Source of the DNA: an uncultured Muribaculaceae bacterium
GTDB taxonomy: Bacteria; Bacteroidota; Bacteroidia; Bacteroidales; Muribaculaceae
NCBI GenBank assembly: GCA_910585285.1
Contig: CAJUDL010000006.1
Location: forward strand, 29,767 to 93,766
Direction: 5' to 3'
DNA length: 64,000 nucleotides
In this document: positions 8,901-17,700 of the stretch, piece by piece
Layout of the letters: every line of letters starts with the position of its first letter
Position numbering within the stretch: position 1 is the first letter of the stretch
The notes under the pieces: generated by a model
What the model saw: the letters and a program-made list of their open reading frames with translations, nothing else
What the model was told of the DNA's origin: nothing
Database searches by the model: none
Position numbers and translations under genes: made by a program

Positions 8901-8972
8901 ACAACCATAGCACGTGGAATCTATTGCAATTCAAAGAAAAAACTACGTAAAGTCAATATTCAGAAGAAGTGA
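5916..8972 (+). CDS. Membrane-anchored eukaryotic-type Ser/Thr protein kinase
   Basis: A 1018-aa protein. Residues 8-67 hold four 15-residue repeats (WGNAPQESTTAKTGG type). The kinase domain follows: K117 in VLKLYRRG is the probable ATP lysine, HRDVKPANFLF with catalytic D208 is intact, and DWG at 228-230 replaces DFG with the metal Asp kept. APE is present as AAPEMY. The glycine-rich loop is degenerate. A long middle region has no recognised domain. Hydrophobic segments cluster around 712-830, with a last one near 886-907, so the C-terminal ~110 residues may lie across the membrane. The stop overlaps the next gene's GTG start. It is expected to phosphorylate the FHA/AAA partners and be opposed by the PP2C gene. 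Confidence 0.85.
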   Translation: MANQKPSWGNAPQESTTAKTGGWGNAPQESTTAGSGGWGNAPQESTTAKTGDWGDAPQESTTGGQPKQSYGVKGDCPVYSFYILNGLTFSVKRVISDQSGEAIIFEVENGGNLYVLKLYRRGVVPNHDVLQRIMEQRGNGLLVDIYAHGQWHDDVGGGDYHYEVMEHCCGGSLANVNVHGDEEKLRMLAARMASALDFAHSKGVLHRDVKPANFLFVDKEQTRFVLTDWGLAKMLDKDRRTVTDAGRTKIYAAPEMYTYIPGTPTYVGPKADFFSMGMTLMALWMGEGRLLADETKLVHDKQEETLPYPQRGEMSDHMLGLIKALTRRNPDVRAGFDEMIRWSKGESIFQEKEDDSLAEFKIVFNATAGLIAHTPKELSDMMWADQELAKKYLYSDKVTKWFRDIERPELAMAMEDITENRFPGNRDEGLYAACLTLNPEMPYTFIQNEKRIEIHNLKELGEALGNYTISDISGLASQAFLMWVAIQDPALAGKAMKRPNDWWYIAYTLTPDRSFYFSPLATSDYGSAQQLGQRIVDEISGVKKPGQLLDSVAPGFEKSRLYAYLSAKGQYDSQIKWINYCLELNSQDNKKKFAPYTLRVARFKAATGLLGKVPPITLDGHTFEKPKDIEQTDMSEISSDDQDILADWLALFHQEDPNADYKKKSYLKRTSEYSDALDCLPECSYCLQSEDSAADIAVAMQVNEQSWRKVKIWRWIAGIFGFLPLLIMCAAGIYLTVTMGALDFSDSLEAVGYWVGIGVGGLIFLGMLGEDYGFIFAGIAAVICFALIRLAFTFLGFIVPWLVIGLMLVALIFLGKKVFWGEKQYFDDQYSDLDWDEVVERYFVGIRFNCLDKVFPLNVPDNYPVCVIDECSERAYAELPGVRKSALLMLAMALIGGALCWFTAKGINAPVKEATTGIELLQGNFQGDIEGTPATIDFKTLKDGELEAVMSIDYRSGNTRQTMAGKAAVSFPVMLPKTDNSSIYLQIDTAYTQDATTIARGIYCNSKKKLRKVNIQKK
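5937..6116 (+). repeat. Four in-frame 45-bp repeats in the kinase gene
   Basis: Units begin at 5937, 5982, 6027 and 6072. Each encodes WG(N/D)APQESTT plus a short linker, and the last unit is partly diverged. The repeats are rich in Thr and Ser and free of hydrophobic stretches, as in a flexible tail. The threonines could be phosphorylated and read by the operon's FHA domain; this is inference. Confidence 0.9.
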
Positions 8973-11900
8973 ACTGCTCGAAATGTAATAAACCGAACCA
9001 TCCCACGGCAAAATACTGCAAGTGGTGCGGCACACCGATAGCGATGGCTTCCGGCAGCGCAACCGGCGCCAATCCGCTTGACACCCTTATCGACAAGAGA
9101 ACAATCAGGACTCAGCTTGATGACATTGTGGAGAAAGCACGCTCCAAGCATGATTTCTGCACGCGAAACAATATTGCCTCACGAATGCAGCTCAGCTTTG
9201 TCATTACCGGCGATGCCGGCACAGGCAAAACCACTGTTGCCAAAGCTATAACTGCCGCGTTGGCTGATGCTGGTGTGCTCAAGAGTCCTGTTGCGGAAGT
9301 CGTTAATCCCGTGGATTTCGACAACTGGATCAAGAATCTCGACAAGCATACCGACAGACTTGCCAACTCAGCCATAATCGTGGAAGAATCACAAAAGCTC
9401 GTGCCTGACGGCGAAGCTGAGGAGGTTGCGAAACTCGACCACATACTTCAGGCAGCACGCCGCTGGCGCGAAGATGGCTTCAAACCCGTGGTAATCATCA
9501 CCGGCAACAAACGTCTACGCAAATTCTTCAATGAGAATCCGAATTCCGCGTCGGCAATCAATTATTTCTTTGAAACTGAAGAACTGACGGTTGACGGACT
9601 GATGGAAATTGCGCGCCGGCAACTCTCTGAAAAATATAAACGGCAGCTAACACAGGAGGCGGAAGAAAAACTCCGTCGGGTGTTTGTAAACGATCGCAGG
9701 CAACCGCATGATGCATTGGGAGCAGGGGGACATAATGCCGCAACGAGAGCATACAACATCGATCTCGCAGCTATCGGCTCTACAACCTCATTGCTTGGTG
9801 CGGATTATGTGAAAGGGAAAGAATTCAAACCTAAGACCCTTCATGAGGTAATGACTGAATTTAACAAATATGTCGGAGTAGATGAGGTCAAAAATTCTAT
9901 ACGCACTATTGCAAACACCATAGCCGAGGATGTGAGAGCTGGTCGTCCGGCATGTGTGATGCATCATTATCAGTTTCTTGGCAATCCGGGAACAGGAAAG
10001 ACAACCATGGCTCGCCTTTTCGCCGATGCTCTCAATGCATTGGGCGCACTTCCGGTAGGACATCTGGTGGAAGTGTCGAAAGATGATCTTGTATCCAGTT
10101 TCGTAGGAGACACTACGTCAAAAGTCGTGGAGGCGTTCCAAAAGGCGATGGGGGGCGTTCTTTTCATTGACGAGGCTTATCAGCTCGGCAACGATTCGCA
10201 CGGCAAGGACGCTATCGACACCATTCTCACACAGGCTGAGAACAACCGTGGAAAACTGGTGGTAATCATTGCCGGTTACACAAAGGAAATGGGTGAATTT
10301 GTGCAAATCAACTCCGGGATTGCATCACGTTTCGACTCTATAATAAATTTCCGCGACTACACTGCCGAAGAACTTACCGAAATCTTCCGCCGCATGGTTA
10401 ATTCATCAAAAGAGGGTTTGAGGTTGAATCCGGAAGCTGATGCGAATGTAGGAAATGTATTCAAGAAAATGTATCTCACCCGCAGCCGCACTTTCGGAAA
10501 TGCCAGAGAGGTGAGGACTGTGTTTATAAAAGCTGTGGAGCGCATGAAAAACCGTCTCGCAGCCGATCCTGCCTCAGGATATTTCCTGACCATGCAAGAT
10601 ATTGAGGGAGAGGAAGGAAAAACCAAGTCGGTAGACGACATCCTCGCCGAACTGGATGACATGATAGGTATGGACGCGGTAAAAGATCAGTTGCGTCGCA
10701 TAGCCCGCAATGTCGAGCTGAACCGCCGTAGGGCACAGACAGGTCGAGCAAATGCCAAGGTGGATAATATCCACATCGCCATCACGGGAAGTCCAGGTAC
10801 GGGCAAGACTGAAATAGCAAAGCGCCTCGGACGCATATTCAAGGCGATGGGCGTATTGTCGAAGGGGCATGTGGTGGAACGGGAACGAAAAACTCTCCTT
10901 GATTCCATGGCGAATTCTGCAGGTTTAAATATGGATAAGGCAGTTGATGAGGCACTTGGGGGAGTGCTCTTTATTGACGAAGCATATAATCTCATTCCGA
11001 TGGATAACCCCACAGACAAAGATAAGGACGGAACAGCCGCCGTTGAAGCTCTCATGACCCGGATGAGCAACGATGCCGGCAAATTTGTTACTGTCATCGC
11101 GGGTTATAAGATGGAAATTGAAGAGTTTATAGCCAATGCGAACCCTGGACTCGCCCGGAGGTTTACCCACCGCATACATATCGAGGATTATCCGGTAGAC
11201 GTACTCGTTGAGATCTTCAAGTCACGTGCTAAAAAAGAGGGCTTTGCCATGACAGCGGATGCGGAAGAGCTGTTGCAGAAAAAGGTGCAGGAGATGCATA
11301 CCGCAAAAGACAAAAACTTCGGGAATGCCGGCGCGATGATGAAGCTTTTCAACCAGACGCTGGAACGTCAGGCAGACAGACTCGGCGAATGCATGGACGA
11401 ACTTACTGACGACCAGATGTTTACCATAGAGGCGGCAGATATTCCCTATGAGTCACCAAAGAAAGTGGATATCAAGCAGTGTATGCAGGAGCTTGACGGA
11501 CTCGTCGGACTTGCTTCCGTAAAGAAAATCGTGCATGACCTTGCTGATGCCATCACTATCGAACAGGAACGCGCGGCAATGGAAGGAAGACAGCCGAGGG
11601 TGCCTATGAGCCACTATCTCTTCTTAGGCAATCCGGGAACAGGCAAAACCACTGTGGCGCGCATTATGGGCGATATTTTCTATTCATTAGGTCTGCTGCC
11701 GAGCAACAAACTTGTGGAAGTCAAGCCTTCTGACATGATAATCGGTTTGGTAGGTCAGACAGGTGCCCAGACCCGCAAGGTTGTGAACCGAGGACTCGGA
11801 GGGGTGCTCTTTATAGACGAAGCGTACGGGCTCAATGACGGCGGTTTCGGCACCAAGGACGCTTCTCCCGAACTGCTGACATTGCTCAACGATTATCGGG

Positions 11901-12271
11901 GCAAAATGGTCTGCATCGCTGCCGGATACCCGCGTGAAATGGCTGAATGGCAGGCAACGAACTCCGGTCTCGACCGTCGTTTTGATGTCAAGGTACATTT
12001 CGAAGACTATAACGCCGATGAGCTTGCAGTCATATTCCTCAATATCCTTAGGAAGGAGAGCATGCATATCGATGAATTTGCAGAAGAGGAGATGCGTGAT
12101 TATTTCCGCACCCTTGTCTTCAACAAAGGGGCAAATTTCGGCAACGCAGCCGAAGCTGTGAATTATTTCAACAAAGTGAAAATCAATCAGGGACGCCGCC
12201 TGCGCAGAATGTCCTCACACGACCGTGAGGAACTATACTGGCTGCGTCGCGAAGACATGACAATAGAATGA
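8969..12271 (+). CDS. Zinc-ribbon protein with four tandem AAA+ modules (CbxX/CfxQ type)
   Basis: A 1100-aa protein starting with GTG inside the kinase stop (GTGA). A zinc ribbon (C3, C6, C17, C20) is followed by four ATPase modules with Walker A motifs near residues 81 (GDAGTGKT), 337 (GNPGTGKT), 607 (GSPGTGKT) and 887 (GNPGTGKT). Modules 2-4 have Walker B FIDEAY and resemble the CbxX/CfxQ family, which includes Rubisco activase CbbX and EccA-type secretion ATPases. Module 1 is diverged, with IIVEES instead of FIDEA. Such proteins usually remodel or disassemble a partner complex; the substrate here is unknown. Its stop overlaps the FHA gene start (ATGA), indicating coupled synthesis. Confidence 0.85.
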   Translation: MNCSKCNKPNHPTAKYCKWCGTPIAMASGSATGANPLDTLIDKRTIRTQLDDIVEKARSKHDFCTRNNIASRMQLSFVITGDAGTGKTTVAKAITAALADAGVLKSPVAEVVNPVDFDNWIKNLDKHTDRLANSAIIVEESQKLVPDGEAEEVAKLDHILQAARRWREDGFKPVVIITGNKRLRKFFNENPNSASAINYFFETEELTVDGLMEIARRQLSEKYKRQLTQEAEEKLRRVFVNDRRQPHDALGAGGHNAATRAYNIDLAAIGSTTSLLGADYVKGKEFKPKTLHEVMTEFNKYVGVDEVKNSIRTIANTIAEDVRAGRPACVMHHYQFLGNPGTGKTTMARLFADALNALGALPVGHLVEVSKDDLVSSFVGDTTSKVVEAFQKAMGGVLFIDEAYQLGNDSHGKDAIDTILTQAENNRGKLVVIIAGYTKEMGEFVQINSGIASRFDSIINFRDYTAEELTEIFRRMVNSSKEGLRLNPEADANVGNVFKKMYLTRSRTFGNAREVRTVFIKAVERMKNRLAADPASGYFLTMQDIEGEEGKTKSVDDILAELDDMIGMDAVKDQLRRIARNVELNRRRAQTGRANAKVDNIHIAITGSPGTGKTEIAKRLGRIFKAMGVLSKGHVVERERKTLLDSMANSAGLNMDKAVDEALGGVLFIDEAYNLIPMDNPTDKDKDGTAAVEALMTRMSNDAGKFVTVIAGYKMEIEEFIANANPGLARRFTHRIHIEDYPVDVLVEIFKSRAKKEGFAMTADAEELLQKKVQEMHTAKDKNFGNAGAMMKLFNQTLERQADRLGECMDELTDDQMFTIEAADIPYESPKKVDIKQCMQELDGLVGLASVKKIVHDLADAITIEQERAAMEGRQPRVPMSHYLFLGNPGTGKTTVARIMGDIFYSLGLLPSNKLVEVKPSDMIIGLVGQTGAQTRKVVNRGLGGVLFIDEAYGLNDGGFGTKDASPELLTLLNDYRGKMVCIAAGYPREMAEWQATNSGLDRRFDVKVHFEDYNADELAVIFLNILRKESMHIDEFAEEEMRDYFRTLVFNKGANFGNAAEAVNYFNKVKINQGRRLRRMSSHDREELYWLRREDMTIE

Positions 12272-12774
12272 AGTGCTATCATTGCAAACAACAGATCGAC
12301 GACGATTCGCTCTACTGCGATCAGTGCGGCGAACAGATATTTATATGTCCAGACTGCGGCATTCCCGGGAAAGGGGCTGGGAAACGTTGCGGACAATGCG
12401 GCAAACCACTCGTGGCAGCAGGTTCTAAAGCCGCTTCCGCGCCTCAAACGGGGAGCACACCTCCTCCGGATACTTCCTCTTCACCTCGTGCCGCCACGCG
12501 CCTTGTAAGCCGCGAAATGGGGCTTACAATTGATCTTTCCGATGGCTTGGTGCTCGGTCGCCTTGAGGGTCGCTATGCCTCGATGCTGGCACCGCTGAAA
12601 TTCCTTTCGGCGCGACATGCCAGCATACGGCGCGATACAAATGGATGGATAATCACCGATGAAGGCTCCCGCAACGGCACCGCCGTCAACGGACAGTGGT
12701 GTTTCTCTCCCCTGCGTTTTAATATCGGCGATACCATACGCTTCGCTAATTCATATGATTTTATAGCCGAATGA
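12268..12774 (+). CDS. Zinc-ribbon FHA-domain protein
   Basis: A 168-aa soluble protein. Two N-terminal zinc ribbons (C3/C6/C17/C20 and C27/C30/C41/C44) are followed by a Pro/Ser/Thr linker of about 35 residues and a C-terminal FHA domain. The FHA core residues are visible as LGR, LSARHASI and DEGSRNGTAVNG, which form the phosphothreonine-binding face. It probably reads phosphorylation by the operon's kinase, on the kinase tail or another partner. The start ATG lies inside the AAA gene's stop and its own stop overlaps the PP2C start, so all three should be made together. Confidence 0.88.
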   Translation: MKCYHCKQQIDDDSLYCDQCGEQIFICPDCGIPGKGAGKRCGQCGKPLVAAGSKAASAPQTGSTPPPDTSSSPRAATRLVSREMGLTIDLSDGLVLGRLEGRYASMLAPLKFLSARHASIRRDTNGWIITDEGSRNGTAVNGQWCFSPLRFNIGDTIRFANSYDFIAE

Positions 12775-13469
12775 AACTTACATACCATGCCATAAGCCAC
12801 CGCGGACTCGTACGCGCCAACAACGAGGATACAATCCTTGTCGGGAACCAGATATTACGTGACAATTCCGACTCTTTCAGCTTTGACATTCCTGAAGGAG
12901 GCATTGTCTTTCCCGCCATTGTGTGTGACGGAGTGGGTGGCAACGCCCGGGGCGAGGAAGCCTCGATGACTGCTTGCGAAGGATTCCGCTCATTTTTCGA
13001 GAAACTGTCGCCTGACATCGACCAGAATGAGTTAATAATGGAACTAAAAGGGGAGATGCAGCGCGTCAATGAATCCATCCTCACAGAGGCTGCCGGTTGC
13101 GGCATGGCATCGACCCTGACAGGGCTACTCGTTTGCGGAGAGAATGCCTACGTGCTCAATGCCGGCGATTCGCGGGTGTACAGACTACGCTACGACAATC
13201 TAAAACTAATGACACGAGAGCACACCATGGAAAGTGGTGGCCGTCGTGTCATTACAAATTGTCTGGGAATGCCAAATGTCACACTTGATATCACTCCTAC
13301 CGCCATCGTGCCCGGCGATGTATTCGTAGTCTGCTCCGATGGTCTCTTCGATATGGTTTCCGACCCTGAAATCTCCGATAATGCCGGCTCCGCCGAAACC
13401 CTGCTCTCCCTTGCTCTCAACAACGGAGGATATGACAACACCTCAATCATAACCCTCCGGTTTGATTAG
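12771..13469 (+). CDS. PP2C-family Ser/Thr phosphatase
   Basis: A 232-aa protein of typical bacterial PP2C length. The motifs are in order: GLVRANNEDT, VCDGVGG (metal-binding Asp), GMASTLTGLL, LNAGDSRVYRLR, CSDGLFDMV and GGYDNTSIITL (final Asp-Asn). The metal-binding acidic residues appear intact, so it should be an active Mg/Mn-dependent phosphatase. It overlaps the FHA gene by four bases and ends the operon. As in other kinase-PP2C-FHA sets, it is expected to reverse the action of the kinase. No membrane segment is present. Confidence 0.92.
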   Translation: MKLTYHAISHRGLVRANNEDTILVGNQILRDNSDSFSFDIPEGGIVFPAIVCDGVGGNARGEEASMTACEGFRSFFEKLSPDIDQNELIMELKGEMQRVNESILTEAAGCGMASTLTGLLVCGENAYVLNAGDSRVYRLRYDNLKLMTREHTMESGGRRVITNCLGMPNVTLDITPTAIVPGDVFVVCSDGLFDMVSDPEISDNAGSAETLLSLALNNGGYDNTSIITLRFD

Positions 13470-13523
13470 GCTCCCTCATATAATTTCCGGCAGGGTAAGT
13501 TCATGGATTTTATACAGATATGC

Positions 13524-13554
13524 TTGCATAATCAGGATTAATTGGCTAACTTTG
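13524..13554 (+). promoter_or_regulatory. Bacteroidetes promoter for the secreted-protein gene
   Basis: TAACTTTG at 13547-13554 is a perfect TAnnTTTG -7 box, with TTG at 13524-13526 and a 20-bp spacer. It follows the PP2C gene, so the next gene can be transcribed separately from the phospho-signalling operon. The untranslated leader is about 85 nt. Confidence 0.65.
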
Positions 13555-13644
13555 TTCTATCACTTGCCTTAAGTGAACTTTCTTCTTTCTTTTGGAAAGC
13601 GTGAATTTCCAATCTGTGTTTTCAAAATCCAACTAAATATCAAC

Positions 13645-14679
13645 ATGATGAAAAAGTTTTTCTTGATTTCAGCCTTATTGCTTGCCGGTATATGCTTTGC
13701 AGCGCAAGCAGATCTCGCCAAGGTCAAACTCAAAAATGGCGTAGAACTTACCGGCACACTCATTTCGATGGATCCCACCGATAAAATCGTAATCGAGATT
13801 GGCGGCACTCAATCCACCATCAAGATGACAGATGTTGAATCCGTGGAGAAAGTGGTAGAACCCACTGCAGCAGCGCCTGCAACCGCACCGGCAGCCGCAG
13901 CTTCACAGGAAGATGCCCTGCCAAAAGAAAAAATTGTCAATATCGCAGGACACGATGTGAAATTCGTACTTGTTCCAAGCAGCACTTTTTCGTATGGCTA
14001 TGATGGTCCCGGAAGCCGTGTGATCGACAGCGAGCCGGTGCATGAAGTAGAAGTATCTCCTTTCTATGTTAGTGCAGACCCCGTATCCGTTGACCTGGCA
14101 AAAGACATCATCGGTTCCGACCCCTGGAGCGAATATACATATAGCTTTGACGAGAATGGATTGAAGATTTATGCCAAAGCCGGACTTGATTTTGCTTATG
14201 AAAAAGATCTGGACAAAGTAAAGAAGATTGCTTTCTTTTTTCCATCATTCAATAAAATGGAGATCCAAAACGGAGCTGGAAAACTCGCCAAGGAAGGTGA
14301 GTCTTTTCCATCTGCAAAGGCCTTTATCGCTGCCTTGCAAGAGAAAGCAGGGAAAGATGTAAAGTTACTCAATGAGGTGCAGTATGCTTCTCTGATCAAA
14401 CAGGAAATAGAGGGCGTTAATTTCCCGATGAATCCTGAAATTATGATGTCTGTATACATGAACGAACGCAAAAATCCATCGGTAAATAAGTATATGACAA
14501 AGGGTCTCGACATGATTGTCTACCCCGGTGGCTTCAGAAGCAATGTGAAGGTTAGTAAACTTGATTACCGCGCAAGCTTAGGCATGCATAAGGTTGACAA
14601 AAAGAAGAAAGTAGTAAAATTCTACTCCGGTCTTGCCAACATTATAGGACCAACGCATCTTGTTATACCCGCTAAATAA
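13645..14679 (+). CDS. Secreted protein with small beta-barrel and degenerate FGE-like domain
   Basis: About 344 aa from the ATG at 13645 (a second ATG follows immediately). The start is chosen because MKKFFLISALLLAGICFA is a clear signal peptide. A short LSm/SH3-like segment follows (KLKNGVELTGTLISM through DVESVEKVV), then an Ala/Pro linker. The larger domain (FVLVPSSTFSYGYDG, EVEVSPFYVSADPVS) vaguely resembles the formylglycine-generating-enzyme/sulfatase-modifying fold without obvious catalytic cysteines. Function unknown. It has its own promoter but lies directly after the kinase/PP2C operon, so it may be an envelope partner of that system. Confidence 0.6.
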   Translation: MMKKFFLISALLLAGICFAAQADLAKVKLKNGVELTGTLISMDPTDKIVIEIGGTQSTIKMTDVESVEKVVEPTAAAPATAPAAAASQEDALPKEKIVNIAGHDVKFVLVPSSTFSYGYDGPGSRVIDSEPVHEVEVSPFYVSADPVSVDLAKDIIGSDPWSEYTYSFDENGLKIYAKAGLDFAYEKDLDKVKKIAFFFPSFNKMEIQNGAGKLAKEGESFPSAKAFIAALQEKAGKDVKLLNEVQYASLIKQEIEGVNFPMNPEIMMSVYMNERKNPSVNKYMTKGLDMIVYPGGFRSNVKVSKLDYRASLGMHKVDKKKKVVKFYSGLANIIGPTHLVIPAK

Positions 14680-14704
14680 TCTTTTAAAACAACCCTTAAA
14701 CAAT

Positions 14705-14742
14705 AAGCGGCTTCGCAAATGGCATATTTTGCGAAGCCGCTT
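14705..14742. terminator. Bidirectional terminator between convergent genes
   Basis: A perfect 15-bp stem (AAGCGGCTTCGCAAA at 14705-14719 with its complement at 14728-14742) has an 8-nt loop and a T-rich tail on the plus strand. It lies between the plus-strand secreted-protein gene and the minus-strand carB gene and can serve both. Confidence 0.9.
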
Positions 14743-14771
14743 TTATTGCTGTTAAATTAATAAAAGCCTAA

Positions 14772-17700
14772 TCAATACTCGTCCCAGCTCTTAATCTTGA
14801 TGTCTGAGAGTGGAATCTCACAGAAGGCGCGAATAAAGGCTGAAGCAAGACGAGCGTTGGTAAGCAAGGGGATGTTTAGGTCGATCGCGGCGCGACGAAC
14901 CTTGTAGCCGTTGCTGAGCTCTTTGGGGGTCAAATTCTTCGGGATATTGACCACCAATTCAATCTCCTTGTTATGGAGCATTTCAAGCGCCTGTGGGTGT
15001 CTTCCGTCGCTCGGGAGGTATACTTGTATTGCCGGCACTCCATTTTCCGCTAAAAAGCGTTGTGTGCCCTCTGTGGCGTATATTACATAGCCCTTACGAT
15101 GGAGCATTCTCGCCGGTTCGAGAAGATCGACCTTCGAACGGGCTGTTCCTCCGCTTATCAAGACTGTTTTCTTTGGTATCGTATAACCTACGGAAAGCAT
15201 CGCCTTCAGAATTGCCTCAGATGTGTCATCTCCGATACATCCGACCTCACCTGTTGACGACATATCCACGCCAAGCACGGGATCCGCTCCCTGCAGACGG
15301 GAGAAGGAGAACTGTGATGCCTTGATACCTACATAGTCGAGATCAAAGGCTGATTTAGCAGGTTTGTCAACGTTCAGACCAAGCATCACGCGAGTGGCAG
15401 TATCGATAAAGTTCTGTTTGGAAACCTTGGAAACGAAGGGGAAGCTGCGCGATGCTCTCAGGTTACATTCAATCACCTTGATATCGTTGTCTTTTGCAAG
15501 GAACTGGATGTTGAATGGTCCGGAAATATGGAGTGCTGCAGCGATACGCCCTGAAATCTTCTTGATTCGGCGCATTGTCTCCACATAGAGTTTCTGAGGC
15601 GGGAACTGGATGGTTGCGTCTCCGGAGTGCACACCGGCAAACTCAATGTGTTCGGAAATCGCGTAGAGCTTAATGTCTCCGTTCTGAGCCACTGCATCCA
15701 TCTCTATCTCTTTCGCTCCCTGGATGAATTCGGTAACAACCACAGGATGCTGTTTCGAAACGTTCGCCGCCAACTTGAGGAATCGCTGAAGCTCATCCTC
15801 GTTGGAACATACGTTCATCGCAGCTCCGGAAAGCACGTATGAAGGACGCACAAGCACCGGGAAACCAACCTCCTCCACAAAGAGATCGATATCCGCCATT
15901 GACGTTAGCTCGCGCCAGCGAGGTTGATCAACGCCGATAGAGTCGCAAAGAGAGGAAAACTTATTGCGGTCTTCCGCATTATCGATATCCTTTGCCTGAG
16001 TGCCGAGAATGTTGACATTCGCGGCATCGAGACGCATGGCGAGATTGTTAGGAATCTGACCACCGGTAGAAAGGATTACACCGTGAGGCACCTCAAGTTC
16101 GAGAATATCCATCACACGCTCATATGTAAGCTCGTCGAAATAGAGACGCTCACACATGTCGTAATCGGTCGATACAGTCTCCGGGTTATAATTTATCATC
16201 ACAGGGCGATAACCGGCTTCAGCTACGGTCATAAGGGCATTCACACCGCACCAGTCGAACTCCACGGAACTTCCGATACGATAAGCACCCGAACCAAGGA
16301 CCACAACCGAACGTTTGTCGCCGAGGTATTTCACATCATTCTGCGCACCGTTGTATGTGAGGTATAGATAATTTGTCTGTGCGGGATATTCAGCCGCAAG
16401 AGTGTCTATCTGTTTAACTACCGGACGAATGCCACGACGCAGACGATCGGCACGCACGATATTCGAAAGCTCTGCGCTGCGGCGGTTCATATCCTCGCCC
16501 CAGAGAGCGCGTCCAATCTGGAAATCGCTGAATCCCTGACTCTTCGCACGCTTCATCAGTTCATCTGAAACCTCTTCGAGCGAAGAGAGCGATTCAAGCT
16601 CACGGCAGGTATTGAAAACGATCTGCAGTTTCTCAAGAAACCAGCGGTCGATCTTTGTCAATTCATGAATTCTGTCTACTGTATACCCTTTGCGGAACGC
16701 CTCTTCGATTACGAATATTCGTTTATCCGTAGGTTCGCTGAGAGATTTGTCGATATCATCAATCTTGATAGGTTTGTTCTCCACGAATCCGTGCATTCCC
16801 TGACCTATCATACGAAGTCCTTTCTGAATCACCTCCTCGAATGTGCGGCCTATCGCCATCACCTCTCCTACGGATTTCATAGAACTACCGATTTCGCGAC
16901 GCACACCATGGAATTTACCAAGGTCCCAGCGCGGAATCTTGCAGACGATATAATCGAGTGCCGGCTCAAAGAAGGCAGAAGTTGAGCGTGTCACAGAGTT
17001 CTTAAGGTCAAAAAGACCATAGCCGAGACCCAACTTTGCTGCGACGAAAGCCAAAGGATATCCTGTAGCTTTTGATGCCAACGCCGAAGAGCGGGAGAGT
17101 CGGGCATTGACCTCGATCACTCGGTAATCCATAGATTCGGGGTCGAAAGCATACTGCACGTTGCACTCACCTACGATTCCGATGTGACGGATGATCTTGA
17201 TAGCGAGCTTGCGCAGCATATGATAGTCTTCATTTGAAAGAGTCTGCGAAGGCGCCACTACGATACTCTCACCGGTATGGATGCCGAGGGGGTCGAAGTT
17301 CTCCATATTGCAGACGGTGATACAGTTGTCGAAACGGTCGCGCACCACCTCATATTCTACTTCCTTCCACCCTTTGAGACTCTTCTCTACCAATACCTGC
17401 GGAGAGAAGGAGAGTGCCTGCTCCACGAGCGAGATCAACTCCTCGCGATTGTCGCAGAAACCGCTGCCAAGACCACCGAGAGCGTATGCCGCGCGGATGA
17501 TGACAGGATATCCGAGACGGTCGGCAGCCACAAGAGCAGCTTCAACCGATTCCACTGCCTCACTCTTGATTGTCTTTACATCTATCTCGTCGAGCTTCTT
17601 GACGAAGAGCTCACGGTCTTCAGTATCCATAATGGCGCGTACCGGCGTGCCAAGCACCTTGACATCGTATTTCTCCAGAACACCGGATTCGTAGAGTTTC

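Noticed and set aside
5143..13469. Type VI secretion regulation or TerY-P tellurite-type triad
   Set aside because: No Tss, vWA or Ter genes lie nearby; only the kinase/phosphatase/FHA theme is shared.
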